NCBI GenBank assembly: GCA_964036045.1
Contig: OZ038378.1
Coordinates: 20,035,348-20,099,347 of the forward strand
Origin: Eutreptiella sp. 'Long Island Sound 2002'
Lineage: Eukaryota > Euglenozoa > Euglenophyceae > Eutreptiales > Eutreptiaceae
Direction of reading: 5' to 3'
Length of the DNA stretch: 64,000 nt
The notes under the pieces: model-generated
Told to the model about the DNA's origin: nothing
What the model saw: only the letters and a program-made list of their open reading frames with translations
The model's database searches: none
Shown: piece by piece, positions 12,721-22,635 of the stretch
Position numbering within the stretch: position 1 is the first letter of the stretch
Layout: every line of letters starts with the position of its first letter
Made by a program: the position numbers and the translations under genes

Positions 12721-14052
12721 ATGGAGGTCACAAGCGCTCATAGAAACCAAAATTGGACAGATCCACCAACTACACAGCATGTACATTCCCTTGATGCGGC
12801 GCTGCTGCATGGGCGCCCATACAGGTCCCGCCAGCATCTCCGGTTTTCATACTGTGGTCACCGCTGGCTTCACTGCCCAACAGCGATGGTAGCGCGCCGC
12901 AACTGGCTACCGCAATCAGGATTAACTAGTCAAATGTGGGATCACCAGACAGTTACGGTTAACCGAAAATGGTGCATGCGACAAGCGAATCACAGACGTT
13001 GGAAGAATGTCTTCTACAATTGTGATCGCTCCACCCTTCACATCTCTAAGGTCGAGTTAGCATTCTTGGATTTTGTTTTCACCCCCATTAATCAGTTCGC
13101 CATGCATGAATTGGGTTGTGACCTCCCTTACTTCGAGTTACAGTGCCCTGCCCCCACCATTGGTCTCGCTTTACTGCATTTTGTATATATGCACACCGTA
13201 TTCCTGAGTCCGGGTCTGGGTGTCTATCGCCAGGCCCAAGGGTGGCCAATGGGCACGAACGCAGCGCCTCCATGGGCGCAGCTGACTTTAAGAAGTTACG
13301 AACATGCGGGTCGCCTACCGAGTGATTGTTTGCTCTTCCGTTTCTTAGACGATGGACTTATCCTGCACAGCTCTTCCCACACGGTGGTGAAACAACACCT
13401 GGATGTGATCTATCCCCCGAACCTCCCATGGTCTTTCGAGGTGACGGATAGGGTGTCGGATATTCATTTTTTGGATGTGCACATCGTGGCGCTTTGCCCC
13501 CTTAAAACCTCCGTGTATTGGAAGCCCACACATACGTGCTCCTACATCCGTTGGGATGCGAATGTGCCTAGGCACATTAGAATCGCGTGGGTGAGGGGGG
13601 AGTTCATTCGCTATATTAGAATTTGCTCTTCTTGCTCTTTTTACAGATTGTGTTGCCAACGACTTATCCGAGCCTTGTTGTTTCTCAATTACCCCAAACA
13701 CGTTATCCAGGCACAAGCTATTGATTGGGATGATAGGCATAAATACACTACACTCCGCCGTGACTCTGCTGCTAGTGGTGGTGGGAGGGATGTAGTAAAT
13801 TCACACATTGTCTCTTTGAGCCAAGTCGAGCAAAATCCACACTCAACTATAGGCCCCATTGTGCATGTCCTAAAGGTGGTACACCACTCAGCGCTACCCC
13901 TTCGTTGGTCCAGCGTGGTGCATGGTTTGAAATCGAAACTACCCTTCATTCCCGGCCTCGAGCTCTTTGCTATTCTTCGCCCTCTGCCTAACATTAAGCG
14001 CTTGTTCAGGCGCTGGGCCTTGCGCGCGCTCCAGCAGCCCATTGGGTCATGA
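12721..14052 (+). CDS. Penelope-like reverse transcriptase without a visible endonuclease
   Basis: 443 codons. The middle matches the RT of Penelope-like elements: a motif A-like segment VFYNCDRSTLHIS (about residues 97-109), motif B GWPMGTNAAPPWAQLTLRSYE, catalytic FRFLDDGLILH, then IHFLDVHI and VYWKPTHTCSYI followed by VPRHIRIAWVRGEFIRYIRICS, the characteristic post-catalytic region of this class. There is no GIY-YIG nuclease at either end, so it resembles the endonuclease-lacking (EN-minus) group that lives at chromosome ends. The N-terminus is short and weak, so the ORF may be truncated; the ATG sits right after a palindrome. The catalytic Asp pair is intact. It reverse-transcribes RNA, probably its own, priming on free DNA ends in known relatives. 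Confidence 0.8.
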   Translation: MEVTSAHRNQNWTDPPTTQHVHSLDAALLHGRPYRSRQHLRFSYCGHRWLHCPTAMVARRNWLPQSGLTSQMWDHQTVTVNRKWCMRQANHRRWKNVFYNCDRSTLHISKVELAFLDFVFTPINQFAMHELGCDLPYFELQCPAPTIGLALLHFVYMHTVFLSPGLGVYRQAQGWPMGTNAAPPWAQLTLRSYEHAGRLPSDCLLFRFLDDGLILHSSSHTVVKQHLDVIYPPNLPWSFEVTDRVSDIHFLDVHIVALCPLKTSVYWKPTHTCSYIRWDANVPRHIRIAWVRGEFIRYIRICSSCSFYRLCCQRLIRALLFLNYPKHVIQAQAIDWDDRHKYTTLRRDSAASGGGRDVVNSHIVSLSQVEQNPHSTIGPIVHVLKVVHHSALPLRWSSVVHGLKSKLPFIPGLELFAILRPLPNIKRLFRRWALRALQQPIGS

Positions 14053-14408
14053 CGCGCGTGCCTTCTCCTGTGGCTATATGTTTTGGCACTATTTGTTGAT
14101 TTGTCTATTTTTTGGGCCTGCCGGATTGATTTTTGTTTGTTTTCAGCTGATGAGGGCTTACTTTAAGCCGAAACGCGTACTGTTGGGGACGCCGCTTATC
14201 CAGGATTCTGTGATCGCATTGCATTGCTTCTTGTGGGCTTGCCTTGCTACCTGTTGGTGTGAATTGAGGTCTTGAGGCTTCTTCCTGAACCATAGAGGGT
14301 ATTTCAGCCAAAGGCATTTATTTTTCAAAAGATGTTTGAAATCAAGAAAGTTTTTCAAACAGCGATTTTTACATAGATACAGGTAAGCATTCATTCTTCA
14401 CAGCAACA
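14053..14408. other. spacer between the two TIR-A ORFs
   Basis: No ORF of note. 14147-14174 contains CTGATGAG, a 6-bp stem with a 3-base loop (GGCTTA/TAAGCC) and GAAAC, in the order of a hammerhead ribozyme core. There is one extra G in the stem, and the expected helix III closing and UH cleavage site do not follow, so a working ribozyme is doubtful. Around 14300-14390 the sequence is AT-rich before the next start. Confidence 0.35.
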
Positions 14409-15989
14409 ATGCCCCTGCGAAAAGACCTTGACCTTGAGAAGACAGTCGCCGCAGCATCCGGAGTTTTCCGCGATGTCTGCTCAGAGGAACCGCCGTACCA
14501 CACGGCAGAAGAACTGTGGGAAGGACTACAACAGGGGGACGAGGGCGTGCGATTGTTGATTGTGTTTTTTCTGCGTCTGCGCAAAAATGAACGGACGCGT
14601 TGCAGCGTTGAAAGGGCGATTGCGGCCGAGGGCAAGAGATGGGTTGGTGTTTTGATAGAGGAGGCTTGGCGCCTTTATTTGCTGATGCGCCACCGCGCAG
14701 TTCCATACCAGGGAAAACCAAAGTCAGTTGTTGCGGTAGAGGGCAGTAGGGCGCAGCGTCGCATTTTAGCAAGGTCGGGTCTGGCGCGATACAGCGCACC
14801 TTCGCTGAAGGAGAGGGCCGCAGTCAGGTTACAGACTACATGGAACAAAATACACCAACAGTGGGTTGTGTTGTGGATGGACAACTGGTACAACAAACAG
14901 TTTACCACAAATCCTGACAAGAACGAGAAAATCCTGAACGCAACAGCGTTGGCTGTGTTGCTACTGAAGGATGCACCGCGCTACTGGCATGGTCATCCTA
15001 GCCTCGAAGAGCTTGAACGGCGTGTTCCTGTTGTTGCACGCATGCTGGGAAACACCGAGGGAACGTTTGCACGTATCCTGCACGATCTAGGATTTGCAAG
15101 CACGCGACCTGTTGTGCAAAACATTAGGGCACCGCTAGACATTATTCGCCCTGTGTCTGCCAAGAGACCACATTGGCGACCCCTTTGTCTAAGCAAAGAA
15201 AAGGTAAGCGGCAACGTATCGCTTCTTAACCTACTGCAATTTACTAGGGACTTGGCGCAGCACACCCGACCAGTTGTCCCTGTTCTATGTGATGAGAACA
15301 TCCATTAGCGCATTTGTAAGATGATGTACGGTGAAAAAACAACGGGTTGGAACGTCCGGCTTTTTTTGCGTTCACACCCTATATTATATGGTTTCTGGCA
15401 CGCGTACAAATTTTGCGTTACACAAACATTTCACTCATTTTGGCCGATTGTGACTTTTTTCCGTAAGGGTTTGTTGCGCAGCGGTGACACAGTCCACTGT
15501 TTTCCCAAGCTGATCACAATGGAGATAACTGCTGGTGCACTGCTGTTGGGTATGGGCCCCCACATACGGCGCCTTAACCGAAAATGTCATTCCATTGAGC
15601 TGGCACGTCCTGCAAATCGGCGAAGTCGCCTCCGTTACGCTGTGTGTAAGGCCATGCAGGTTCTGTTAACAAAATGCTGTCCCATGTTACTATACCTAGG
15701 ACACCTCGTTAGGCAGTGCAATTGGGCTGGGGAGACGGCCAACACGGGTGTTTTTGCTTCAGAGGGATTGCAGATTGTTATGTGTCTGTTAGACCGTTTG
15801 AACATGGGGGACACACTTTTAAAATACGAACGCACCGTTGCAACTGCGCTATTGTGTCACACTGCATGGCACACAGCCATGCCTGGACAGGCTTTTGCCG
15901 AGAAATTTTGTGAAAAAATCGTGGTTAGGGTTAGGGTTAGGGTTAGGGTTAGGGTTAGGGTTAGGGTTAATCGTGGTTTTCCCAAATAA
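14409..15989 (+). CDS. unknown protein, candidate DDE-type transposase of the TIR family
   Basis: Two ORFs in the same frame (14409-15308 and 15321-15989), separated by a single TAG at 15306-15308, read as one protein of about 526 residues. I cannot assign a family. Visible landmarks: VVLWMDNWYNKQF near residue 158, a Pro/hydrophobic stretch with PLDIIRP and LCLSKEKVSG, VLCDENIH just before the stop, then GFWHAYKF and KLITMEITAGALLLG. The spaced acidic residues (D in WMDNW, D in CDEN, E in TMEIT) could form a DDE triad, and the ORF lies inside a TIR element. The transposase reading is inference. The C-terminus runs into the TTAGGG array, giving a Val-Arg repeat tail, so the natural end may be lost. 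An alternative is an accessory ORF of the adjoining Penelope-like element. Confidence 0.5.
15925..15966 (+). repeat. interstitial telomere-type array, seven TTAGGG units
   Basis: Seven exact tandem TTAGGG hexamers followed by TTAATCG, 223 bp from the right TIR of TIR-A. It overlaps the 3' end of the preceding ORF. TTAGGG (not the plant-type TTTAGGG) is the unit. 15990-16165 holds no gene. Confidence 0.95.
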
Positions 15990-16165
15990 GAACTTCATTT
16001 TTGTGTAAATGAATAATTTTCCCGGGCAGTCGGTTTTGTTGAAAATAAAGGAAAATGGACCAGTTAATTGCTTTTCACGGGATTTTTGGTTCTTGTGTTT
16101 TACGTCCCCCCCAAAAGGACTATTTTTTCGCAGTGCCGTAGAGAGGCAGTTTTGGGCACATTTTC

Positions 16166-16189
16166 ACCGTGAAACTTGAGCCGCCTAAG
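16166..16189 (-). repeat. TIR-A right terminal inverted repeat
   Basis: Inverted partner of 12220-12243, ending CTTGAGCCGCCTAAG, followed immediately by the duplicated target AGACA (16190-16194). Confidence 0.93.
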
Positions 16190-16194
16190 AGACA

Positions 16195-16340
16195 TGCATC
16201 TCGATGAGGCTGGCAACGAGCCAGACAGACCCGCCGACACCGACGACCTTCCCGATATGGGCATGGATCGCCCTCTTCGAGTCACTTTTGGCAATGAACT
16301 TCGATATGCTCCAACCATGGCGGAACTGATTCGCTCTTGA
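16195..16340 (+). pseudogene. pol: pol part 3: spacer after RNase H (element 1)
   Basis: In phase with 11094-12219 across the TIR-A insertion. It codes for an acidic stretch (NEPDRPADTDDLPDM) followed by PLRVTFGNEL, ending at a TGA at 16338-16340. Integrase begins about 35 bases later in the same frame, so the TGA is probably a decay mutation inside one polyprotein. Confidence 0.75.
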
Positions 16341-16373
16341 CGTCACCGTGATGGCACATTACAATCAGTTCCC

Positions 16374-17918
16374 TTGCCGAAGGTTGGGTCGAACACGCCG
16401 TACCCTTTGAGTCTTAAAGGTACGCACCGCCGAGTACATCGACATTATCAGTGCAAAGACTTGACTTCGACAGCTGTGTGGGCAGCAGCCTATCGAGAAG
16501 ACCCACGGACGAAGCACATCTACGAAGTTGCGGTTGGAAGCCCTGCGGCACGACACCAGGTTCGCGATGCCAATTTGTCCTTGGATGATGGCAAATTCCT
16601 CCATTTGTCGACGATGGGCAAACGTGTGCTTGTCCCTCGAACACTGGTTACGTCGATTGTGGCTATGTATCACGGGTCGGAGTTCTATGGCCATTCAGGT
16701 GTCCTTCGAACCATGGCCCTGATTAAGCGCGACTACGTATGTTCGCACCTCCGACACTACGTCGAACGATACATACTAAGTTGCGATGTCTGTCGAGCGG
16801 CTAAATCAAGGCGAGTCGACACCGCCAGAGTGCCAAGACCATTACCGGGGCCCGGTACCAAATGGCACAGTGTGTCCATCGTTTGGGTTTCAGGATTGCC
16901 GCCGACCACAAGGGGCCATGACGCCATCATGACTGTAGTTGACCGATTCTCCAAGCGTGGAATGTTCATCCCTTGTTGCAAGGATATGACAGCCGAAGAC
17001 CTTATCTATGTGTTCCTGCGTGTAGTAGTTTGACTGAAAGGATGCCCTCGACAAATTGTTTCTGACCGAGACAAGCTGTTCGAGTCTCAGGCGTGGAAGG
17101 AGTTGGCTCAGCGTTTCAAGATTGAGATGCATCAAACAGTGGCCAACCGCCCTCGAGGCAATGGCCTGGCGGAGCGCAGCAACCAGTCGATACTCCAGCG
17201 CCTGCGTACACACGGCATCTTCGGCAGCAACGAGGGGGATGTCGACCTCCTGTTTGCCGAGATTCAGTTCAACAACCTGACATCCAATCGCCTTCGGCTA
17301 TTCCCGTTCGAGATAGATGAAGGACGAACACCCCATTTTCCATTGGATTTTCCCCGAATGACTTCTCATGCACATGAACCATCGACCGTGAATGATTACA
17401 TGCAACGAGCGGAACGTACCTTCCATTTTGTGCGTGCAATGCTTGCCGAGGAACGTCGACGCCAGATGTATGTGGTCCTGCAAATGGACCGACACGTTCG
17501 AGTGCCTGAAGTCGGTGAACGATGGTGGGTGTTGGTACTGGAATATCGACATAAAGGGAAACTCGATGTTGTCTGGTGCGGCCCTTACAAAAATCTCGAG
17601 GTACTGAACAAGGGCGAGAATGTTAAACTGGACATCCCTGCCCCCTCCCACGAGTTGCGAGTTTTCAATCGAGACAGCATAAAGCCCTACGTCCATCGAG
17701 AGGGACAGCCGGTGTGGGAGTTCCCGATGCCCCCTGTCAAAACTGGAGAATCTCCTCGACTTGTCAAGATTGTGGCTAGACGTCGAGTGGGATCTAAAAA
17801 GCGCCGCACGTTCCTGTACCGTTGTGAATGGGATGACGACACATGGTGTTGGGAGTCGAGCAAGGCTCTAGAGCAGGATCCTGTGTACCTTGAGTTTCTT
17901 CGACTCCGCCCTGAGTAA
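16374..17918 (+). pseudogene. pol: pol part 4: integrase and chromodomain (element 1)
   Basis: Integrase that would insert the cDNA into the genome. The HHCC zinc domain is at about 16660-16800 (MYHGSEFYGHSGVLRT; LSCDVCRAAK). The core has IVSDRDKLFESQ and NGLAERSNQS for the second Asp and the Glu. The expected first catalytic Asp is Val here (SVSIVWVSGLP, codon GTT at 16881), so the enzyme is dead. A TGA at 17032-17034 also interrupts the core (RVVV-stop-LKGCPRQIVSD). The C-terminus (about 17763-17916) is chromodomain-like, with RRRVGSKKRRTFLYRCEWDDDTWCWE. In chromoviruses this domain steers integration to marked chromatin. Confidence 0.88.
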
Positions 17919-17956
17919 CCTTACTCTTCTCTGCAGCGTGGTTATTCGAAAAACTC

Positions 17957-20726
17957 ATGCGAGGTTCCGGGTCGACCGCCGGAGCCTCTGCCTACGGTAC
18001 TACATCCCGGACGCCCCGAACTTCCTCTCGACCTCCACCTTCTCGAGCATCACCGGACGTCATCGATGTTGACGCGATCAATGACAATGTTGGTGCCAAA
18101 CCCCCAGCGACGACAACTTCAGCTGGCCGCTGTTTGTCGGCAAAATCAGCGCCGGCTCGTCCGAGTCGACCTCTCGATCCATTCGAACCGCCGAACTACA
18201 GCCAGTCGGCATATGCTGGGAGCTCGAAAGGAAAAGGAGGCCCGTGGAAAGGAGGCAAGGGAGCGCCCGGATGGGTCGACAGTTCTTGGACATCCAGGCC
18301 GAACACCTGGACATCAAAGCCATCCAGGGACGGACCGTCGTGGGGACCGAATACCGGAGAGCCGAATACCTCCAGCTATAACAACAACGATACCGCTGCC
18401 CCCAACGACTGGGTCGACCAATCCTGGCAGTCGAATGCCCCAAAGACGCAAGCTTCTACTCGAACGAACCAATCGGACTCCTATTACTACAACGACGACG
18501 ATGAACCCTGGCTCGAGTCCGACGACGAAGAGGAATATCCGTACGAGCCCTCAGCGTTCGAGGCCACACAAAAATTTTGGTCGACACCACCGCCCAGCTA
18601 CGATTCTGTGCCGGTGCCGGAACCGATATGGCAGCCCTATAACATGCCGCAGTACAACCATGAAATCGAGACCGTCAAAAAACTCCGACACTTGGGTACG
18701 TTCGGATTGAAGCCACCCTATTAATTTGGGACACACGAGGATGATCCAATGAAAACGGAATACACCAAGCTCGAACCATCGGTACTCACTATTGCGTCGA
18801 GCGGAACGTCTGGTCAACGCGGAAGGCACATGTTCCTGAAGGAACGCCATGCCGCAGTTGTGACGAACAGGAATGCCACTATCTCCGAGTTAGGCAAGAC
18901 CATCAACATAGACAGTTGGGGACAGACCGCACCATTTCTTTACGAGCTGGCGCGAAGCGCTCCTGACACATCTTTCGATGAGCGTGGGAATGTCGGTGGC
19001 AAGCGGGGCTACCAGTGGTATACAAAAATCGGAATGGCTTGCCAGAACCTTCGAGCGGCCCTCGTAGAATGGCGACGCTGCGACGAAGAACTCGATTGGA
19101 GATTCCGACAAAACCTCACCGAATATGGCCTGCCGAGTCAAATTGCTCGACTCAACTGTATCCATCGAGAGATCTCAGGAATCGACGACCTGATAAACGT
19201 TGCCGATGGAATCGACCTGATCTTCAGGTATCGACGCCTCTGGACCCAGGACAGGATGAAACGAGAAGCTCTTGTTGTCGTTTCGATCCTTGGAGTTATC
19301 CGCGGTCTCCAGAAGGTTTGGCAGGCGACCGACTGGCTCTTCGAAGATCGAGCCCCCTTTCTCGCGTACAAAGTCGATTTGCTTCTTCGCCGACATCAAC
19401 TGCGAGGTCTACGAGGCACCTCTCGACTTGGGTATAAGCGGCATGGGTGTGCTCCACATCGAACACAGGACCTTGCAGTCCAGCTCCACGAGTACTTTCA
19501 ACTCGGAGAACAGACCGAACCCTATGCGTACAACGATGTCGCACCAGGTGCCCCCATCGACCTTGTCCAGTTGGCGACGATATACCAGACTGGACCCGGA
19601 CGGCTCGGATACCACGACTTCGATAAGGCAATTCGACGAGTTGCTGCCCTTCACTCGTCCAGTGAAGAGTATGTCAACCTCTTTCCTTTTGTGGACGCCG
19701 GCGATTTGGTTCGACGCCTGGGTACCTCGAAATACCTCATGTCCCCCTACGAGGCCGGATACGAAGGTGGACAACGTTGGCGTCGAGCGCTCCAGTTCCG
19801 AAGGGATGTCTATGCTGATGAACGGGCGGAGATCAAGAAAACCGACTCGCCTGCGAGTGACCCATTCCACCCGGACCCCGTTTTTGTCGGCAGAGTCGAA
19901 CGCCTATCAGCACCACTTCGACATCCTGTTCTTCAAGTACCTCACGCCGATCCATGATGATTTCAAGACTGCACATCGACGCAAGGTCGGCTGCCGAGAC
20001 CAAGTCCTCGAAGCGGTCATTGTTGACACAGCTTCGAGCCTTGTGACTGCAGAAGCGGTTCGATTTGCTCTGCAGATTTCTCTCGCTGATGGTCAGTATG
20101 TACATCAACACCTCGGTCGACTCCAAGAAGAAGCTTCTTGAACCGACATGCTTGACGTCATTGACCGATATGCCCTCGGTCCTGGAGTCGATGACGTCAG
20201 TGCCATCATTGTTTTGCGACGACTTTCGATTGCTGACACGCCATGGTGGCGAGTCAACACGCGAACCGGTCAGTTCTACCACAGCATGGCCGCTGGTACT
20301 GGTTCGAAAGAAACCTATCGATGGTCTAATGGTCGACATGACGGGTACTCCTTCGAGGTCACCAATCGGACCGATTTGTGGAGCGAGAACGCTTGGAAAC
20401 TGTCGAACCTTTGCGAGTTCCATTCGACCAAGGCACAAACATTGGGACCTGGACAATTTCGAGCGCTTGCCCGTGAACATGTCTTCGTATTCCAGTACAA
20501 GTGCCCCGTCGACGGCCGACCTGGTGATCCCAACCTTCGATTGCTGAACCATCGATCTGGTATCCTGATTCAGAAGCGTGCCCTCGAAAGTGATATCCGT
20601 CGACACTACACGGGTCATGACACCTTCAATTTCATTGCTGGCGTCGAGACACTGAAGGAAGTGTACGAAGTATGTCGACTCCAGGTGGATCGTTCATCCA
20701 CGTTTACGTGGGGCACGGACTGCTGA
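17957..20726 (+). pseudogene. third ORF of Ty3/gypsy element 1, unknown function
   Basis: Downstream of pol and inside the LTRs lies about 2.8 kb of formerly coding DNA. The first part (17957-18724) is rich in Ser/Thr/Pro/Gly and acidic residues. After a TAA at 18722-18724 the same frame goes on (18749 onward) as a well-composed globular-looking protein. A frameshift near 19890 moves it to the frame reading YQHHFDILFFKYLTPIHDDF, and after a TGA at 20139-20141 it continues to 20726. I see no signal peptide, no clear membrane span and no known domain, so an envelope protein is not supported. The position matches the extra ORFs some Ty3/gypsy elements carry between pol and the 3' LTR. Confidence 0.55.
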
Positions 20727-20814
20727 TTCGACATGTCTGGATGGCAAGTAATGGCTGATTCGACATGTCTGGATGCCAAGTAATGGCTTGTCGAACAGGC
20801 TGGATGCCATTAAT
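20721..20814 (+). repeat. three tandem copies of a ~34-bp unit in the 3' untranslated region
   Basis: Units of the form CTGATTCGACATGTCTGGATGCCAAGTAATGG are repeated three times with increasing divergence, directly after the third ORF. The remaining stretch to 21189 holds no gene. Confidence 0.8.
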
Positions 20815-21189
20815 GGTATCGGCTGCCTTCATATGTCCTGTCCAGTTGACAGACGTATTGGTTGTTTGTCTGCTGGGCAACCAGCTTCGATAGCTGTGCC
20901 CAATGTTATGGTATGTTATGGTTCGATGTGCCCACAGCCTTGCTGTGGGTACAGCGCCCGTGCAGTGTGCCTGGTGAAGTTGTCTTCTGCAGCTTCCGCC
21001 AAGACACAGCCGTGGCAGAGTCGAACACGGCGTATGAATGAGGCGCTGACGACAGGTATACCATGACTGCACCTCAGTGTGTGAGTTTCGACCACTGTTG
21101 TGCTTCTGTAGCCAACACATGTCGAGGTCCAAATTTTTTTTTCTGGGCCTGCTTTGCAAATCCGACAATGTGACGCCTAGCCAGATGAG

Positions 21190-21222
21190 TGAGACCTCTT
21201 CGAGGTCTCAAGGGGGGGGTAG
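21190..21222 (+). promoter_or_regulatory. hairpin and polypurine tract before the 3' LTR
   Basis: A perfect 9-bp hairpin (TGAGACCTC-TTC-GAGGTCTCA, 21190-21210) abuts AGGGGGGGGTAG (21210-21222), the plus-strand primer site expected next to the 3' LTR. Confidence 0.75.
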
Positions 21223-21510
21223 TGTTATGGCTTCGAACAGCAGCAGCGCAGCAGCGCGCAAGTCGCAAGTCGCAGTCGCAATCGCACTGCAGTCTGTGAA
21301 TAATAAAGAAGCATCGAATGCCAACTCTGAATGAGCGCTGTAAGATACTTCGATCTCTGAACAGGGTTTATGTCATCGAGATTGTGTTATTATTGGTGCC
21401 CCGTCTAAAGATCCTGCGAGGTTTGTCAATTTGGGATTTAGGATTTCGGATTTTGAGAAACAAAGAGGCACAGGAGTACAACTCGAGTTCCCAAGAAACA
21501 AACCACAACA
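21223..21510 (+). repeat. 3' LTR of Ty3/gypsy element 1
   Basis: 288 bp, same ends as the 5' LTR. Followed by CCAT, matching the four bases before the 5' LTR. Confidence 0.93.
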
Positions 21511-21851
21511 CCATCCTGGCATACGAATGGACATCAAAGTTTGGCCCCCACCCCCGGAACCATGCACTGGTTTTGGCAGGGGATTAGTCCATCCTAGACT
21601 ACTCTCCGATTTTGTGTTACTATGAAATCTGTGTGCAGCATATGCCCAAGTACACTTCTACATTTTCACTCGTATTGCTTTTCTTAACATTTATATTGAA
21701 TCTTGCAACCTTGGGGAATGATTTTACAGACTTCTTGTGGTCATGTGGAAACACAGTGAAAACACAAGCTACTATAATTCAACCCGAGATCATGGACAAC
21801 ATTTATGTTTGCATAAACCCCCCCCCCGACGATTTGTGTCCAGACACAGTC
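21511..21851. other. spacer between the two LTR retrotransposons
   Basis: AT-rich with no gene seen. It is the only non-element DNA between the two retrotransposons. Confidence 0.6.
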
Positions 21852-22558
21852 AGAAAAAGTCACCGCCATATCTTTCTTGGAGGGCTTGATCCAGGCCAAG
21901 CCCCCTTTAAAAACATTTTGTTGATGCTAAGACTAACTTAACTATTTTTATCACTCTTTTGAAGCTTTACTACACTTTCTCAAAGTAACTAGGGTTATAA
22001 CCCTAGCCCCCCCCGAAGTTCACCCCTACCACTCAACTGAGCGGAGGTATCTTCCTTCATGGAGGATATACCGAAATGAAATCGACATTTCATGCTTTAG
22101 GCCTTGGAGGTTAAGCCTCGTGGTCTCGCACCCCAAGACCCCTATACTCAACTGTTTCTACCACTTATTGTGGTTGTACGTTTTAACTGTTTGTGAATTC
22201 AGTTGCTTCGCCAAGTCATAATCTGTGTCTGGCCTAACTCCTTTGCCCCATATTCCTAACCAACTCCATTTCATCCAAAAGAGTGCACATGAAGTGCTTG
22301 ATGCTAACTTGGAGGCTAGAGTCAGGCCAGTTTTCACTTAAAATCTTTTGTTTTATCCATTTGTGATTGAATCTTTGTATCTATACCTGCTTTGTCTATC
22401 TGCAGCCCTTCTGTGTTACACTAGATTTCAAACTATTCATTGATTCGAATCCACATCCTGTTCTTGCTCTACTTGCTCCTTTGGTTTTGGGATTTCACCA
22501 TCAAAAACCTGCAGGATTTCATCAAACTCTATAGGGCACTAATCAAGGACATCTTTCT
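21852..22558 (+). repeat. 5' LTR of retrotransposon 2
   Basis: 707 bp, almost identical to 32510-33216. Starts AGAAAAAGTCA and ends GGACATCTTTCT. The next bases are the primer-binding-site-like TTGTAGCAGAGG. Confidence 0.88.
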
Positions 22559-22635
22559 TGTAGCAGAGGCAAACCCTGAGTACCTTTCGAACCGACTCTG
22601 AGCAGAAGCACAAGAAAAGCACACTGAAAAGCACA

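Larger units (their letters stand above)
12220..16189. mobile_element. TIR-A: 3,970-bp terminal-inverted-repeat element
   Basis: Left end starts CTTAGGCGGCTCAAGTT and the right end is its inverted copy (24-bp TIR, 2 mismatches). AGACA is duplicated on each side (12215-12219 and 16190-16194). Removing the element and one AGACA restores the pol reading frame of retrotransposon 1 for about 48 further codons, so the insertion borders are secure. Inside are three GCGCGAGGCCTCGCGC-type palindromes near the left end, a Penelope-like RT ORF, a two-part ORF of unknown family, and a TTAGGG array. It belongs to the same family as the element at 40230-48388. No superfamily with this terminus came to mind. 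Confidence 0.92.
6759..21510 (+). mobile_element. Ty3/gypsy LTR retrotransposon 1 (chromodomain type), nested insertions
   Basis: Bounded by two 288-bp LTRs starting TGTTATGG and ending ACCACAACA. The 4-bp sequence CCAT flanks both sides (6755-6758 and 21511-21514), consistent with a short target duplication. Internal order is gag, protease, RT, RNase H, integrase, chromodomain, then a third ORF, then a polypurine tract. Two later insertions (10365-11093 and 12220-16189) break pol; without them the element is about 10 kb. The coding regions are full of frameshifts and in-frame stops, so this copy is dead. TCGA tetranucleotides are conspicuously dense through the internal region and absent from the insertions, which helps mark the boundaries. 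Confidence 0.95.

Noticed and set aside
15925-15966. Chromosome end or de novo telomere
   Set aside because: Only seven hexamers, followed by the rest of TIR-A, its TIR and the restored pol frame, so the array is interstitial.
17957-20726. Envelope gene downstream of pol
   Set aside because: No signal peptide, no membrane anchor and no Cys pattern seen; kept as an unknown third ORF instead.
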